Made by a program: the position numbers and the translations under genes
DNA from: Ligula intestinalis
Lineage: Eukaryota; Platyhelminthes; Cestoda; Diphyllobothriidea; Diphyllobothriidae
NCBI GenBank assembly: GCA_036362985.1
Contig: JAYGXS010000007.1
Coordinates: 13,292,614-13,356,613 of the forward strand
Direction: 5' to 3'
DNA: 64,000 nt
Shown here: in pieces, positions 1 to 10,400 of the stretch
Layout: each line of letters begins with the position of its first letter
Position numbering within the stretch: the first letter of the stretch is position 1
The notes under the pieces: generated by a model
Databases searched by the model: none
Seen by the model: only the letters and a program-made list of their open reading frames with translations
What the model was told of the DNA's origin: nothing

Positions 1-253
1 TTACTTTCCTGACGTTTCAAAAGCGTACAGGCTTCCGTCATCAGAGGTGGGGGTTGTACCGCGCCTCACAGTCTTTATAGTAGGTGACAGTCATAGTCAA
101 TAGGGTTTAAGCCAATGCAAAGGAAGGGGGGCCGGGGCATGAGAGGGATGCTCAATCATCGAGGCGGATTAGTTTCAGTCAAGGGGTCTCCCATCGGATT
201 CTCCTCTTCGCACCTGTGCAGCTGTCATTGATCTAAGCTGCCGTCCTTGGGTG
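1..253 (+). repeat. Left arm of PLE inverted terminal repeat
   Basis: The reverse complement of this stretch is found at 3062-3313 with only a few differences, for example one near 33 and one near 78. It carries a hammerhead-like core on the minus strand. Confidence 0.9.
8..47 (-). ncRNA. Hammerhead-ribozyme-like motif in PLE pseudo-LTR
   Basis: Read on the minus strand: CCT, then CTGATGA, an extra C, stem II GGAAGC/GCTTTT around a 6-base loop, then GAAACGTC and AGG. CCT/AGG can form stem I. Stem III would be the palindrome ACGT, which suggests action as a dimer. Hammerhead motifs are established in PLEs generally; activity here is inferred. Confidence 0.65.
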
Positions 254-432
254 GAGTTCCTGTTTGTGTTCACTCGTTCATCTGGTTTCCCACCTGCAGA
301 ATGAGCGGATGCAGCGGCTAAGTTGATAATTGCTCTTTCCGGTTGTGGTCCATCTACGTGTGTGTCCATCATGGGCTCACAAGGGCTCGAATTAGCGTAA
401 GAATCTGCTGTTCGCGCCTGTGCCACTGTCAT
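175..432 (-). CDS. In-frame C-terminal extension after the PLE stop codon
   Basis: Directly downstream of the PLE stop the same frame stays open for 85 codons. It repeats the end of the main protein in diverged form: both contain an REPMVDT- or CEPMMDT-like stretch and ASAHSAG followed by NTNRN. It results from the tandem duplication at 223-598 and is probably untranslated unless the stop is read through. Confidence 0.45.
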   Translation of the reverse strand: MTVAQARTADSYANSSPCEPMMDTHVDGPQPERAIINLAAASAHSAGGKPDERVNTNRNSTQGRQLRSMTAAQVRRGESDGRPLD

Positions 433-598
433 TTATCTCAGCAGCCGTCCTCTTCCGGTGTTCCTGTTTGTGTTAATGCGTACATCCGGTGTCACACCTG
501 CAGAATGAGCGGATGAAGCGGCTACGCTGGTGATTGCCCCTTCCGATTGTGGTGCGGCTGCATTTGTGTCCACCATGGGCTCACGAGGGCCCGGATTC
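223..598. repeat. Tandem duplication (about 195 bp unit) in the PLE 3' region
   Basis: 223-421 and 429-598 are diverged copies in the same orientation; both contain CACCTGCAGAATGAGCGGAT. It duplicates the coding region for the protein tail. Confidence 0.75.
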
Positions 599-3066
599 AC
601 GTTCCGTCTGATTTGGTGTTCACTTTTTCCTTCATTGAGTTTCTTTCGGAGGGCTTGGTAGGCTGTAGGAAGTGAGACACAACGGTTAATGGAGGTTGTT
701 CCCGTGTGCCAGGCCTCGATTGTTTCCCTCACCACGCGGTCATTTCCTCGACCCAGAATTTCTGCATTCTGGAAGGAGAATGTGTGTGCGACATTTGCGC
801 AGTGTTCCGCCACCAACGAAAGTCGCTGCATCGTATCTACAGCCCTGCTGTGTTCTGCCATCCGGGTCTGCAACCGCTTCCCAGTCTCTCCGACATAGTC
901 GACCGCGCAGGAATCACATTTTATTCGGTAAACGACGTTTGTGGTTTCACCTCGGGGCAGGGGTTCCTTCGGCCGCATGACGAGATGTCGTATTGTTGCC
1001 TCTGGTCGGTGGGCAATGCCAATCCCCAGGGGTTTTAGTAGACGGGAAACTGCCTCAGAAACGCCGTCAATGTATGGTAGCGCACGCCATAATTTCGGTT
1101 GTTCGGCTGCCGGCTCTCCATTCGATCGGACCTGTCTGCCGCGTTCGATGAAATTTCGAGGATATCCGTTGGCCAGGAAGAGACGCTGGAGGTATCGTAC
1201 TTCAAACCTCCGGTCCTGCGGCTCGCTGCAGTGTGTTTCTGCCCGTTTGTACAGCGTTCGCACACAACTGCGTTTGTGGCATGCCGGGTGTTTGCTATGG
1301 TAGCTTAGGATTTGGCGCGTATTGTTGGCCTTCCTATACACCGTCGTTTTGAGGCTTCCATTGGGTTTTCGATGGACGAGGACGTCTAGGAACGGCAGTT
1401 GGTTGTTGTTTTCAGCCTCCATCGTAAATTGGATATCAGGGAAGACAGAATTCAGGAGATCGTGAAATTCCTGGACCTTTTCTCGCTCAATGATGACAAA
1501 GGTATCGTCAACATATCGGCTCCAGAACTTGGGCTGATATTTTGCGAACACGATCGCCTCTAGTTTTTGGAGAACTGCTTCTGCGATGAAACCCGACAGT
1601 GGCGACCCCATCGGCGTCCCCTTGATCTGTTCGTACGTTGTCCCCTCGAAGGTGAAGTACGTCTTCAAGCAGAATGTTAAGAGTTGGACGAGATGTCTTC
1701 GTTTCACCGTCTCGCCCGTCTCATCGTACTGGCTCTCCAGTAGCTCGCTGATCGTGTCGACGGCCAGGTCTTGCGGGATCGAGGTAAAGAGAGAGGTGAC
1801 GTCGAATGACACCATGACCTCGTCTTCGGTGGGTTGCACTCCCTTAAGACGTTCCAGAAATTGAGTGGCTGAGCAGACCGTCGTGGCTGCGTTCGACGTC
1901 AGTGGCTTCAGATGTCGAGATAACCATTTAGCCAGATTGACTGTTGGTGCTCCACGCAATGACACGATCGGCCGGAGGGGAATCCCAGCTTTGTGTACCT
2001 TTGGTAAACCGTAGAACCTCGCTACGGGCGCATCTGTTGGCTTGATGGCCAGTCGTACCCACCTGGTGATAACGCTGCTACTTTGCATTTCGATGAGCAA
2101 TTTGTCCAGTTGCGCCATCAGCTTCTTCATCGGTGCCTCGTCACATGGAAGGTACGCTTGCCGGTCCTCCAGCAGAGCGTTGGCCTTCTGAAGGTAGTCG
2201 CTCTTATCCAGCACTACAGTGGAACGTCCTTTGTCTGCTGGGAGAATCACGATACTGGTGTCAGCCCTCAGTGCTTTGAGTGCACTCTCCTCTGCTCGGG
2301 TAATGATTGCGCGTGGTTTGTGCGCCATCACCAAGGCTGTTACCTGTTGCCGAATGAGGTGCTTCGTCTCGTCAGATTCCCCGGTTTGTTTAAGAATTGA
2401 TTCGACCGTTGCGACCAGATTGATTGGATCAGCATCCGTGGTGTTAAAGCAAGCTTCGCGGCTCAGTACTTTTACTTGTGTTGGTGTCAGCTGTTGGGAG
2501 GACATGTTGTGCACAAGAACTTCGCTCTCCGCTTTCGATGAGTTGGATAGCTTTCTCAGCTTCTCACCCAGTTCTACATCTCTTTTCATCCGTAGATCTC
2601 TGGCCCGTTTGGTGATCACCTGTCGCAACAGCATGACTCCATCGTCTCCGATAAGTTCGGTGCACTGTATGATTGCCTGGCTCAAAACCCCGTTGTATTT
2701 GCGCAGTCGAAAATGGCAGTCCTGCAGGAGTGCCCGAATCATTCGCCTGCCATGATCTGTCACCCACCGTTTTGCCAGACTTGTGTTCACCGGTGGCCTG
2801 TAAGACAAGCTTTTCGGGAGTACATGGTTGTCAAGGCATCTGTGGAGAAATTGTATCTGCGCGTACGTTGAAGACAAACGAAGGGAAGATACTTCCCAAC
2901 ATCGTGCGGACTGAAGCGCTTCGCGCCCAAAAATATTGCCAATAGAAGCGAAAATCCGAGTCCCCGGGCATAAATGAGAAGAAGAGGCGATCACGGGAAC
3001 CATAGTTTTACTTTCCTGACGTTTCAAAAGCGTACAGGCTTCCGTCATCAGAGGAACACCGCCCAA
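433..3066 (-). CDS. PLE polyprotein: reverse transcriptase + GIY-YIG endonuclease
   Basis: An uninterrupted frame of 877 codons. Visible in order: ILPADKG near residue 274, the PLE-typical FYGLPKVHK near 351, RT motif A FDVTSLFTSIP near 421, motif B GTPMGSPLS near 483, catalytic YVDD near 518, thumb-region NNQLPFLDVLVHRK near 554, then a CxxC pair (CDSC, 717) directly before YVGETGKRLQTRMAEH (724), the core of a GIY-YIG nuclease. PLE enzymes nick DNA and copy their own RNA at the nick. The N-terminus overlaps the ribozyme-like pseudo-LTR at 3015-3054, so the true start may be an ATG further inside. All catalytic motifs are present, so the element may be active. Confidence 0.92.
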   Translation of the reverse strand: MGGVPLMTEACTLLKRQESKTMVPVIASSSHLCPGTRIFASIGNIFGREALQSARCWEVSSLRLSSTYAQIQFLHRCLDNHVLPKSLSYRPPVNTSLAKRWVTDHGRRMIRALLQDCHFRLRKYNGVLSQAIIQCTELIGDDGVMLLRQVITKRARDLRMKRDVELGEKLRKLSNSSKAESEVLVHNMSSQQLTPTQVKVLSREACFNTTDADPINLVATVESILKQTGESDETKHLIRQQVTALVMAHKPRAIITRAEESALKALRADTSIVILPADKGRSTVVLDKSDYLQKANALLEDRQAYLPCDEAPMKKLMAQLDKLLIEMQSSSVITRWVRLAIKPTDAPVARFYGLPKVHKAGIPLRPIVSLRGAPTVNLAKWLSRHLKPLTSNAATTVCSATQFLERLKGVQPTEDEVMVSFDVTSLFTSIPQDLAVDTISELLESQYDETGETVKRRHLVQLLTFCLKTYFTFEGTTYEQIKGTPMGSPLSGFIAEAVLQKLEAIVFAKYQPKFWSRYVDDTFVIIEREKVQEFHDLLNSVFPDIQFTMEAENNNQLPFLDVLVHRKPNGSLKTTVYRKANNTRQILSYHSKHPACHKRSCVRTLYKRAETHCSEPQDRRFEVRYLQRLFLANGYPRNFIERGRQVRSNGEPAAEQPKLWRALPYIDGVSEAVSRLLKPLGIGIAHRPEATIRHLVMRPKEPLPRGETTNVVYRIKCDSCAVDYVGETGKRLQTRMAEHSRAVDTMQRLSLVAEHCANVAHTFSFQNAEILGRGNDRVVRETIEAWHTGTTSINRCVSLPTAYQALRKKLNEGKSEHQIRRNVNPGPREPMVDTNAAAPQSEGAITSVAASSAHSAGVTPDVRINTNRNTGRGRLLR
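3015..3054 (-). ncRNA. Hammerhead-ribozyme-like motif, second PLE copy
   Basis: Identical in sequence to the motif at 8-47 and in the same orientation, at the upstream end of the PLE frame. Two direct copies bounding the body would release a unit-length RNA. Confidence 0.65.
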
Positions 3067-3313
3067 GGACGGCAGCTTAGATCAATGACAGCTGCACAGG
3101 TGCGAAGAGGAGAATCCGATGGGAGACCCCTTGACTGAAACTAATCCGCCTCGATGATTGAGCATCCCTCTCATGCCCCGGCCCCCTTCCTTTGCATTGG
3201 CTTAAACCCTATTGACTATGACTGTCACCTACTATAAATACTGTGAGGCGCGGTACAACCCCCACCTCTGATGACGGAAGTCTGTACGCTTTTGAAACGT
3301 CAGGAAAGTAAAA
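3062..3313 (-). repeat. Right arm of PLE inverted terminal repeat
   Basis: Reverse complement of 1-253. The sequence continues to 3342 as an inverted copy of 2976-3012, the start of the PLE frame. Confidence 0.9.
3265..3304 (+). ncRNA. Hammerhead-ribozyme-like motif, inverted copy
   Basis: Same core on the plus strand within the inverted right arm: CTGATGA at 3268, GAAACGTC ending at 3301, flanked by CCT and AGG. One stem II pair becomes a U-G wobble. Confidence 0.6.
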
Positions 3314-3342
3314 CTATGGTTCCCGTGATCGCCTCTTCTTCT

Positions 3343-3360
3343 CATATATATATATATATG
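3343..3360. repeat. AT microsatellite at the PLE boundary
   Basis: Short (AT)n run directly after the last recognisable PLE base. Confidence 0.85.
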
Positions 3361-3499
3361 GAGCATCAAATATCCCATTGGGATCCTGTGCCGAATCTAC
3401 CGAGTCAACAAAAGACTACTGCAACTACGGAGACAGTTCAGTTAGCGAGCTTTATCTGTTCCAACAGGCACTCGTAAACTGAAAGGCTCGTCTTGCGGA

Positions 3500-3745
3500 A
3501 CGTAACCAAACAAAATGCATCAGTTCACTCATTGGCTGTGGGTGACCGAGGAGGCACTTCCTGGGAACAAGACCTAACGGTGGACCCAGGCAACCGCACC
3601 GCCGAGTCGATAACTGGGTGGAAGCTTGTCAATCGAAACACATTTTGTGTGATTGGCTCGGTCTTAACCTGAAATGCTCGTAGATGGAGTTGTTTGTCCA
3701 CCAAGGCTCCACTATACGCCCACACACATAAGCAAGGACGTGCAC
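3500..3745 (-). repeat. Dispersed repeat, family 1
   Basis: The reverse complement resembles 6105-6260: a segment with GGACAAAC, then CTCCATCTA, then a stretch ending in GTGTTTCGA or ATGTTTCGA. No coding potential seen. Confidence 0.55.
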
Positions 3746-3989
3746 TCGGCTGTAATAGGGAAGCCGCCTGTTTTTCTCCTAAGATAACTCTATTGACCTG
3801 ATGTATGCTTACTTAAAAGATGCTACAGTAAAGCTTTTCTACTACAAAATACCAACGCTTTGTTCCTATCTACAGGTGAGACTGCTGTCGAGTATTTTAC
3901 AGGTAAGAAGCGATCTCTGCGCCCTCAGGCGACTGTGCTTCAATCTCGATGACAAAAAATATTTGCATGTCGTAGGTGATTATGTCTAC

Positions 3990-4265
3990 AAAGTGAAAAT
4001 TTCCCAAATCAAAAGTAAGGGAAGACAGAGTAAGTTGGAGCAGCTTCTGCTACCAGAAAATCGGCTGTCTCCTCAGACAAGTCGGGTCCGCAGGTGTCCA
4101 CTGCTGGGAAACCTTGACTGCGGAATGTGTTCTTAGTCATCTATGCGCAGCTAAGTTAGGTGAAATGGCAAACACCGATTGGCTTCCAACTTGGGCGCAC
4201 CACTAGCGACCAGTCGACCGGTAACGGTAGCACAGTGGGGACCTCTTGCATCGATTGAGAAAATG
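3990..4265 (+). repeat. Dispersed repeat, family 2
   Basis: Shares an ordered series of blocks with 31530-31790 and 63680-63960: CCCAAATC then AAGTCAGG or AAGTAAGG, GGGAAGACA-like, a GGAAGCCTTGACT-like block, and a C(A)GCCAATCA block near the end. Length and low copy divergence suggest an LTR or long non-autonomous element; class unknown. Confidence 0.55.
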
Positions 4266-5160
4266 ATGCGGGGGAGTTTATCACGTGCAAGCGAGCGAGC
4301 CAGCCAGCAAAGACAGAATGAGTCAGCGCAGCGGTCCTAACTGCAGCCTACCAAATACTCATGCGAATATGTTATCCTCTATTTTGCAGAAGCATACAGT
4401 AGCTGGCCTAACCCATTAAAGTTGAGAGTCAACATTTGAGTGGGTGGGTTTGGGAGGGTCTATCACGTGCAAGCGAGCGAGCCAGCCAGCAAATACAGAA
4501 TGAGTCAGCGCAGCGGTCCTAATTGCGGCCTACCAAATACCCATGCGAATATTTTGCTCTCTTTATAGATAGGCGTACACCGATCAAATACAGGAAATAC
4601 CCGCGCTGGTTTTTATGTCCAGTGGGTTCAGGCACTCCCAAACCTTTGCCACATGTGTAATTTTTATGTTACTTACTAAGTTGCAGTAACAGTTTTGTTA
4701 TTCTTTTACGACATTTTAGCGTAAGGCAAGAGAATCTGGGATGGTCATTTCTGCCTCATTAGGCGTCGTCGGTTGGAAATACTCTACTCAAGTACCGCAG
4801 CGGAAATAACCACAACCGTCCAATTTCGACGCCCTATCAATCAAGCAATCAGGTTCGACGTCTTGACGGTTGTTGATCGGGATCACACGTTGGTGAACAG
4901 CGATCAGATACAGGCCAAACCCGCCCTGGTTTTGATGTCCAGTGTTACTCTCTATGTTACAAAGCATTTAGTAGCTGGTCATACCCATTAAAGTTGAGGG
5001 TCAAAATTTGAGGAGGTGGGCTCGGGAGTTTATCACGCGCGAGTCAGCGCAGTGGTTCTTACTGCGGCCTACCAAATATCGATGCGATTATGTTACTCTC
5101 TATTTTGCAGAAGCATACAGTAGCTAGCCTAACTCAACAAATATAAGTATCAACAATTGA
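4266..5160 (+). repeat. Array of about three diverged ~180 bp units
   Basis: Units begin near 4270, 4445 and 5028 with GGGAG(G)..TATCACG, then AGTCAGCGCAG, then CCTACCAAATA and a TTTTGCAGAAGCATACAGTAGC block. A linked block at 4570-4650 (CCGATCAAATACAGG) recurs inverted at 56145-56240. Confidence 0.6.
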
Positions 5161-5229
5161 TGGAGAGGGTAAACATATATATTTGAGGTTGTTCATTTTA
5201 TTCATTGAGTAGACTAGAGGCAAAAAATT

Positions 5230-5710
5230 ATGTTTACTAAAAGAGTTCAGTTAAAATCAATTTTATGTGCGCAGAAAGCATTTTTAGCGGCCCTAAGGCT
5301 CCCGTGGCCAAAAGCCCTTTCAACATCCGCCCTCACGCCTCTTACTACGTCGCGAAACAATGATGAGACAGCGGCATCAAGCATCCAAAGGTCACCGACA
5401 CAGTCTCAAGACGTTGACACCTTGCGTCGTCACATAACCCAACAAAACCCGAGACGAGGACCACTGGATGACATTAACTAATGGTCTGACTCTTTCCCCT
5501 TCCCCTCTCCCCCCACCCCCATTTCCCTGTCCCCAATTAAGACTAGAATCTGATCCCCTTGATCCCCCCTTGATCCTTTTACACCTATCTCCCCTTGTTA
5601 CTACTGATTGGCTTGCCTAAAACTTTCGTTAACCCTACCCTCCCTTATATTACTGTATTGCCTGATGATGAATAAATCGAAAACGTTCGTTCGCTTAACT
5701 TGACTTCCTT
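5230..5710 (+). mobile_element. Possible PLE 3' end with degenerate hammerhead-like motif
   Basis: A short frame (5230-5481) is followed by a C-rich tract (5490-5580) and then CTGATGATGAATAAAT followed by CGAAAACGTT (5658-5685). The CTGATGA...CGAAA order recalls the PLE ends elsewhere in this window, but stem II is poor and no endonuclease motif is visible. Confidence 0.35.
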
Positions 5711-6104
5711 AATGCTTACATGGGTATCATCGCTGAACTAAAATCAATATGTTGAGTGAAAAAGTTTGTCAACGCTGGCCAAATCCAACGCCTCTTAATA
5801 TCCAAGAAATTTCCTATCCTATTAAAAGCTGCGGACTAAAGCTTCTTATTTGTTCGTATTTACTATTTTAAAAAGTAATAAAGACCATAAAAGTTTTAAT
5901 TATATGTTCTAATCGAGGAGGGAAGTTTGTTTTTCGTTCACGAAATTGAGGTAGGTTCAAAAATAAGATAGCGCATTATTTTCAGGAAAACAAATAAACT
6001 TTCCTCTCAAATTAAACAACGTCTTTCAAGTTAAGATACATCAAATCCATACAGTTATCTTATGAAAAACAGGTGGCGTCCGCATGATAGACTTTATGCT
6101 TTCA

Positions 6105-6420
6105 TGCATGGGAGTATAGTGGGCCCTCCTTGGACAAACAGCTCCATCTATGCATATTCCAGGTAATGACTGAGCCAATAGCATAAAATATGTTTCGACT
6201 GACGAACTTCCGCTCAGTCAACGACTTGTCAGTGCGTGTATACGTGTGCCTGTGTCTACCGTTGGATGCTGCTCCCAAGACGTGGATCCTCGGTCATTTG
6301 CAGCCAATCAGCGAAGTGATGCAGTTTGATTGGCTACGCTTCGCAAGATGAACCTTCCACATGACCAGCTGGTGCTGGGGAACGGATTAAGCTACTTAAC
6401 CGATATTTGACTGCATCTTT
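6105..6420 (+). repeat. Dispersed repeat, family 1 (second copy)
   Basis: Plus-strand counterpart of 3500-3745. It also contains a GCAGCCAATCAGCGAAGTGA block like the one in family 2, so families 1 and 2 may be parts of one larger element. Confidence 0.5.
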
Positions 6421-6470
6421 TTTAATTTTGATATTTTTGTCCATAGTTTTTTATTCAAATGCAATGCCTA

Positions 6471-6863
6471 CTAGTTATAGGGACGCCAGCGACCATGCAC
6501 TCAGAGTCTACGGCTTGGAGTCATACGCGCTGGCAAACGGCGAACGCTAACGATGTACACTCGCATGTACACGCATGTACACTCGACGACCGTTCACAGA
6601 GCGTGGGGAATTATCGATTTGAAGGCATACGTAATGACCGCTCACATAACGAGGCAAAATATCGATCCGCTGCAGACCAGAACAGCGGTCGCATGCTATT
6701 GGGCCAGGAGTATTCTAGAAGGCCAGAGCCTCATAAATAGGCTGCATTGGAGAAGCAAAGGAACCGCTGTCTGTGTATTGTCCAGAATAAAGGCTTCTTA
6801 TCAGAACCGCTCTGTCGGTTTCTTCTGCCTACTAGTCGGGTCAGAGCTAACTGGGTTATAACA
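6471..6863 (+). mobile_element. Probable solo/partial LTR of a Ty3/gypsy-type element
   Basis: The block ends in GGTTATAACA and is followed directly by ACTGGCGACGCAGG, which resembles the primer-binding or leader sequence after many gypsy LTRs. The imperfect mirror GTTATAGGG lies near 6473. A CATAAATA promoter-like box (6731) and an AATAAA (6788) fit U3-R-U5 order. No gag or pol follows, so it is a remnant. Confidence 0.5.
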
Positions 6864-7264
6864 ACTGGCGACGCAGGTGAGATCCAGTTGTTTAATACGA
6901 GACATATTACTACTATTAACCTTGAATAAACTCCCTTCAACTGAAACAGAAGGAAGAGCGAAGCAAAATTTCCTGAGGAGCCAAAACAACCAGATGCGAC
7001 CAGCATCCAAACGGCAACAAGGGAAAGGTAAATTATCTTAAGAGCCGCTGAAGCCGGTCTGTGACCGAGATATATCGATCATCCGTTGGCGTAGAACTTA
7101 AAAATGATATAAATGTTAGCCCATGACAATGGCTTGAGGACAAAGCTGGACGTGACTTCCTGGCCACACTGTGACCAAAGTGGGATGAAAAATAAGTCCG
7201 TTTTTTCTTTCTTCTGTATCCGTATGGCTTAAATTATGATGGTGATTATCCATGAAGAACTCAC

Positions 7265-7442
7265 CTTCTTAAGCATCCCTTCGAGAATCGCTGTGTGTTC
7301 ATTAAGTTTGTCAAGAGAAGCAAACACTTTGTCTGGTCCTCCATATCGCCGCACGAGCTCAGCTAAAACCTTCGTCGACTTTGAGAGTTGGTTTCCATTG
7401 ATGTAGGGTAGACCAGTCAGAAAACGGTAGGAATAAAGTTCA
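7265..7442 (-). CDS. PDCD6IP: ALIX V-domain exon
   Basis: 178 bases, acceptor CTACACAG, donor GTGAGT; one base completes a codon from an unseen exon. It encodes a helical stretch with GLPYING, RRYGGPDKVF and HTAILEGMLKK, matching the ALIX V-domain arm around NLPAAI and NREILDESL. The flanking exons were not located. Confidence 0.7.
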
Positions 7443-10400
7443 CTGTGTAGGGGTGAAATAAAAACATGAGGAAACTTCCTTTGATAAGGCAGCAACGAAG
7501 AGCAAAAATAAAAGGGAAGTATGAAAAATTGCTGAACTCTGCTGATCGGGACCGACTGTACTTTTACGAACACGTGCTTCCAACACCGCAACAAATACCT
7601 ACTAACCTAGAACTCGAACGACAGTCATACGGCCAGTCAGATTGTCTACATTCTTGTAAGCTCAAGATTCCGCAGCTGATTCCATTATAGCAGGTCGCTG
7701 CACGCTGCTGAGTTTGGTAATGCCCATGAGTCTGACCATGTTCTCGTTCGTATATGTGACACCGTACCACCGCACAGGTACTAGCTAAAAGCCCAGATGC
7801 GTGTTTCGCTCGTAGTCTGCCATAACATATAGAATTCATACTGCTCATAGTACTACTCGTTTGTAGAATGGACATTTGCGTGGCTTTTTGCACAGATGTT
7901 GGTTGTCTTCAGCTAAAATTTTCAAAGAAATCTCGGTTCTGACCCTAAAAAGTCATGTTCCAGCAACCCACTTCCAAGACAAGCACTTGATAAGTAAGAG
8001 AATTATTGACCCTAATAAACCTTATAAACATTTCTCTTTTCTAAAGGACTTTGTCGCTCATTAAACAAATATATACATATATAAGTTCCGCTTTGCCAAG
8101 GAGCTCGCAACGCAAACCCCCAAGACCGTCATATAGTGACAAAGTTGATGTGATGAAGTGGATCCGACAAATCAAAGGGAGACTGGAATGGCTATTTCTG
8201 GCTTATTAGCCGTTATCAGCCAGTCATACCCAATCTCGAGGGTTGGCACCCCCGAGATTTGAACCCAGGACCTTCAGTCATTGCGTTGGAGACGCTGCCT
8301 TTTGTGCATGGGTTCCCTGCTTTGTCGATTGCGATTGGAAAGATGATGAATGAATGTAGGTGCAGGGACAGTGACATGCGCGTGATTTACAGTTGAATGG
8401 TAGAAAACGCGGGCGGCATCTGCACACTCTCACATCCCCACCCACCTCAAGTCGAGACAGAGTCAAGAAGGCCGAGGCGTGATCGGGCTCAAGGCTGTCC
8501 CTCCAATGGGTGCTGCTAAAAACCGCATGATTGAATTTTTTAGTGATAGTAGACTTGCGCCGCATCTATCGCACTCTCTCTCTCTCTCTTCCTCATCAAG
8601 ACAGAGTCAAGAAGACCGAGGTCAGGTCAGGCTCAGAGTTGCCCCTCCTATGCGTGTCACCACAATTGGCACAGGCTGGAGAGGAGTAAAACTCTGCTGC
8701 AACGGAGGAGCACAATGAGGTAGTCAGCGAAGTGGAGAATATACAAAGCGTGCTTGCTGAAGCACCCGACGACCTCGGCAGATTTATCGGTAATGAGGCG
8801 GGCACAAAGAGTCGGGGGCTTTAACCCGAGCCTGGCAAATAATGTTGGTACGTCTCATGTATCACTGACATTCCAGGCCCGCTCCATGGGGGTCATCATA
8901 TCGACGCGATAGTTTTGCGGTCATGGGCTTTTAGCTAGTACTAATAATAATAATATTAATGGTATTAGCAATGGTGGTGGTGGTGGTGGTACGGTGGGGG
9001 AGAGAGTGAGGTCGACCTCATCGCGTTTCTTTCCTCACTATAATAAATCTGAATGCGCTTAAATCTATCATGGTGCGCTAAAAGTCGTGGCTTGAAGGGT
9101 TTGCCAACTAACGGGAAAACTCGGGCCCCTTACGTTGCTGCTTCTTTTATACGCGTGTGTTTGTGTGTGCGTATGGGAGGAGAGGGAGGACTGAAAGTCA
9201 GGCTGCAATGGCTCCCTCTTAATGTGGCCTTTATGGGACTCCCGCGCAGTCGGGAGCATACCTAGCGAGATGGCTGTGTCAAGTGTGCGCGTGCTGAGTG
9301 GTTATCGCGCCAGCCATCTACACCCTTCCTCATCCCCGGTCTTTACATCGGATACGGAGGCGGGAATGGCGAGCGAGTGGGTAGATACTGCGCAAGTCTG
9401 CCTAAACTCCTGTTTTCTCTCGTGCCAGTTCTCTGCGTTGCTCCCGCTTGCTGTCGCTTTCGTGTCGCTTGCCTAGCTCGCCTCAGTGTCTGTTGCGGCT
9501 TGCTTCAGCGTCTGCTGCGGCTGTTGGAGCACGTGGTGCCCATCGTCGAAATCGACGGAGGAACTGTCGGTGGTGGTGGTGGTGGTGGTAGGAGGAGGAG
9601 GAGGAGAAGGAGGAGGAGCCAATGCCTCCCTTCCCACGATTCCACACAGAAGCACCCACGTACTGCATGCCACGGACGGAAGGCCCTCGATAGCCTTCCA
9701 CATTAACTGTGACGGCAGAGCTGCAATCAATGTATGTCCGTGAGGAGCTACTCAGCTGTTCTGCTCTTGAAGTGGATTAGACAAAAGATGGCCCAACTGA
9801 ACGAGATACTATAAATACACACGTAGCATGGAGAGCAGGATTTATTGAATTCAATAAATTCTGCAACCGCTTCTCAACTGCATTCCGTCGCTTCTGTGGT
9901 ACTCTATCATTTTGTTTGAAAAGCCAGTGCTCAGCCATGGCTGCCAGTGGCCTTTGTGAGTAAAACCCCATCTGTGCAAGCAGCTTGACCATGTAGTCAA
10001 TCTCCAGTTACCCTGGTAATATAACACCTAGTTTTAATCACCATTGTAATTTACGCTAACTTCCTCTTCCCCCTCTTTCCTTCCTATACGCTTATTTACT
10101 GTAGTGTTGTTCATCTAAGCATTATATAGAGTGACAGCGCTCGTGAGAACCTGGATTCTGTCGTTTAGTCGGAGGAAATCTGCCTGTATCTGCTGACCTG
10201 CAACCCTGTATAGAGACCGCATGCTTGCAGGAAATCCCAAGTGTATAAAGTAATCACCACGTGAAGATGAGGAATTACGCAAGCTCATATTCCCATCTGT
10301 TATGCTTTTTGCTTATTACTCAGCTACTGAGACAGTTATGGGGTGTTTGTTGATTATAGAGCAGGTTGATCTCCTATTAGACAGAAAACATCCCCTTAAA

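Larger units (their letters stand above)
1..3342 (-). mobile_element. Penelope-like retroelement (PLE), apparently intact
   Basis: A complete-looking PLE lies on the minus strand: one long open frame for a reverse transcriptase with a C-terminal GIY-YIG endonuclease, bounded by inverted arms (1-253 and 3062-3313). Part of the upstream end (2976-3054) is present again inverted at 3265-3342. The arms differ at only a few positions, so the copy looks young. Complex pseudo-LTRs in direct or inverted order are usual for PLEs. The element touches the left window edge, so its outer boundary there is not seen; on the right it stops at an AT microsatellite. Confidence 0.88.

Noticed and set aside
4266..5160. 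CRISPR-like array
   Set aside because: Units are long, diverged and unevenly spaced in a eukaryotic genome.
5070..5160. Additional ALIX 3' exon on the minus strand
   Set aside because: Only dispersed repeat sequence found; no frame with V-domain or proline-rich features.
9777..9992. 71-codon minus-strand frame considered as an ALIX exon
   Set aside because: Contains a repeat block (GAATTTATTGAATTCAATAA) also at 11203 and does not match ALIX.
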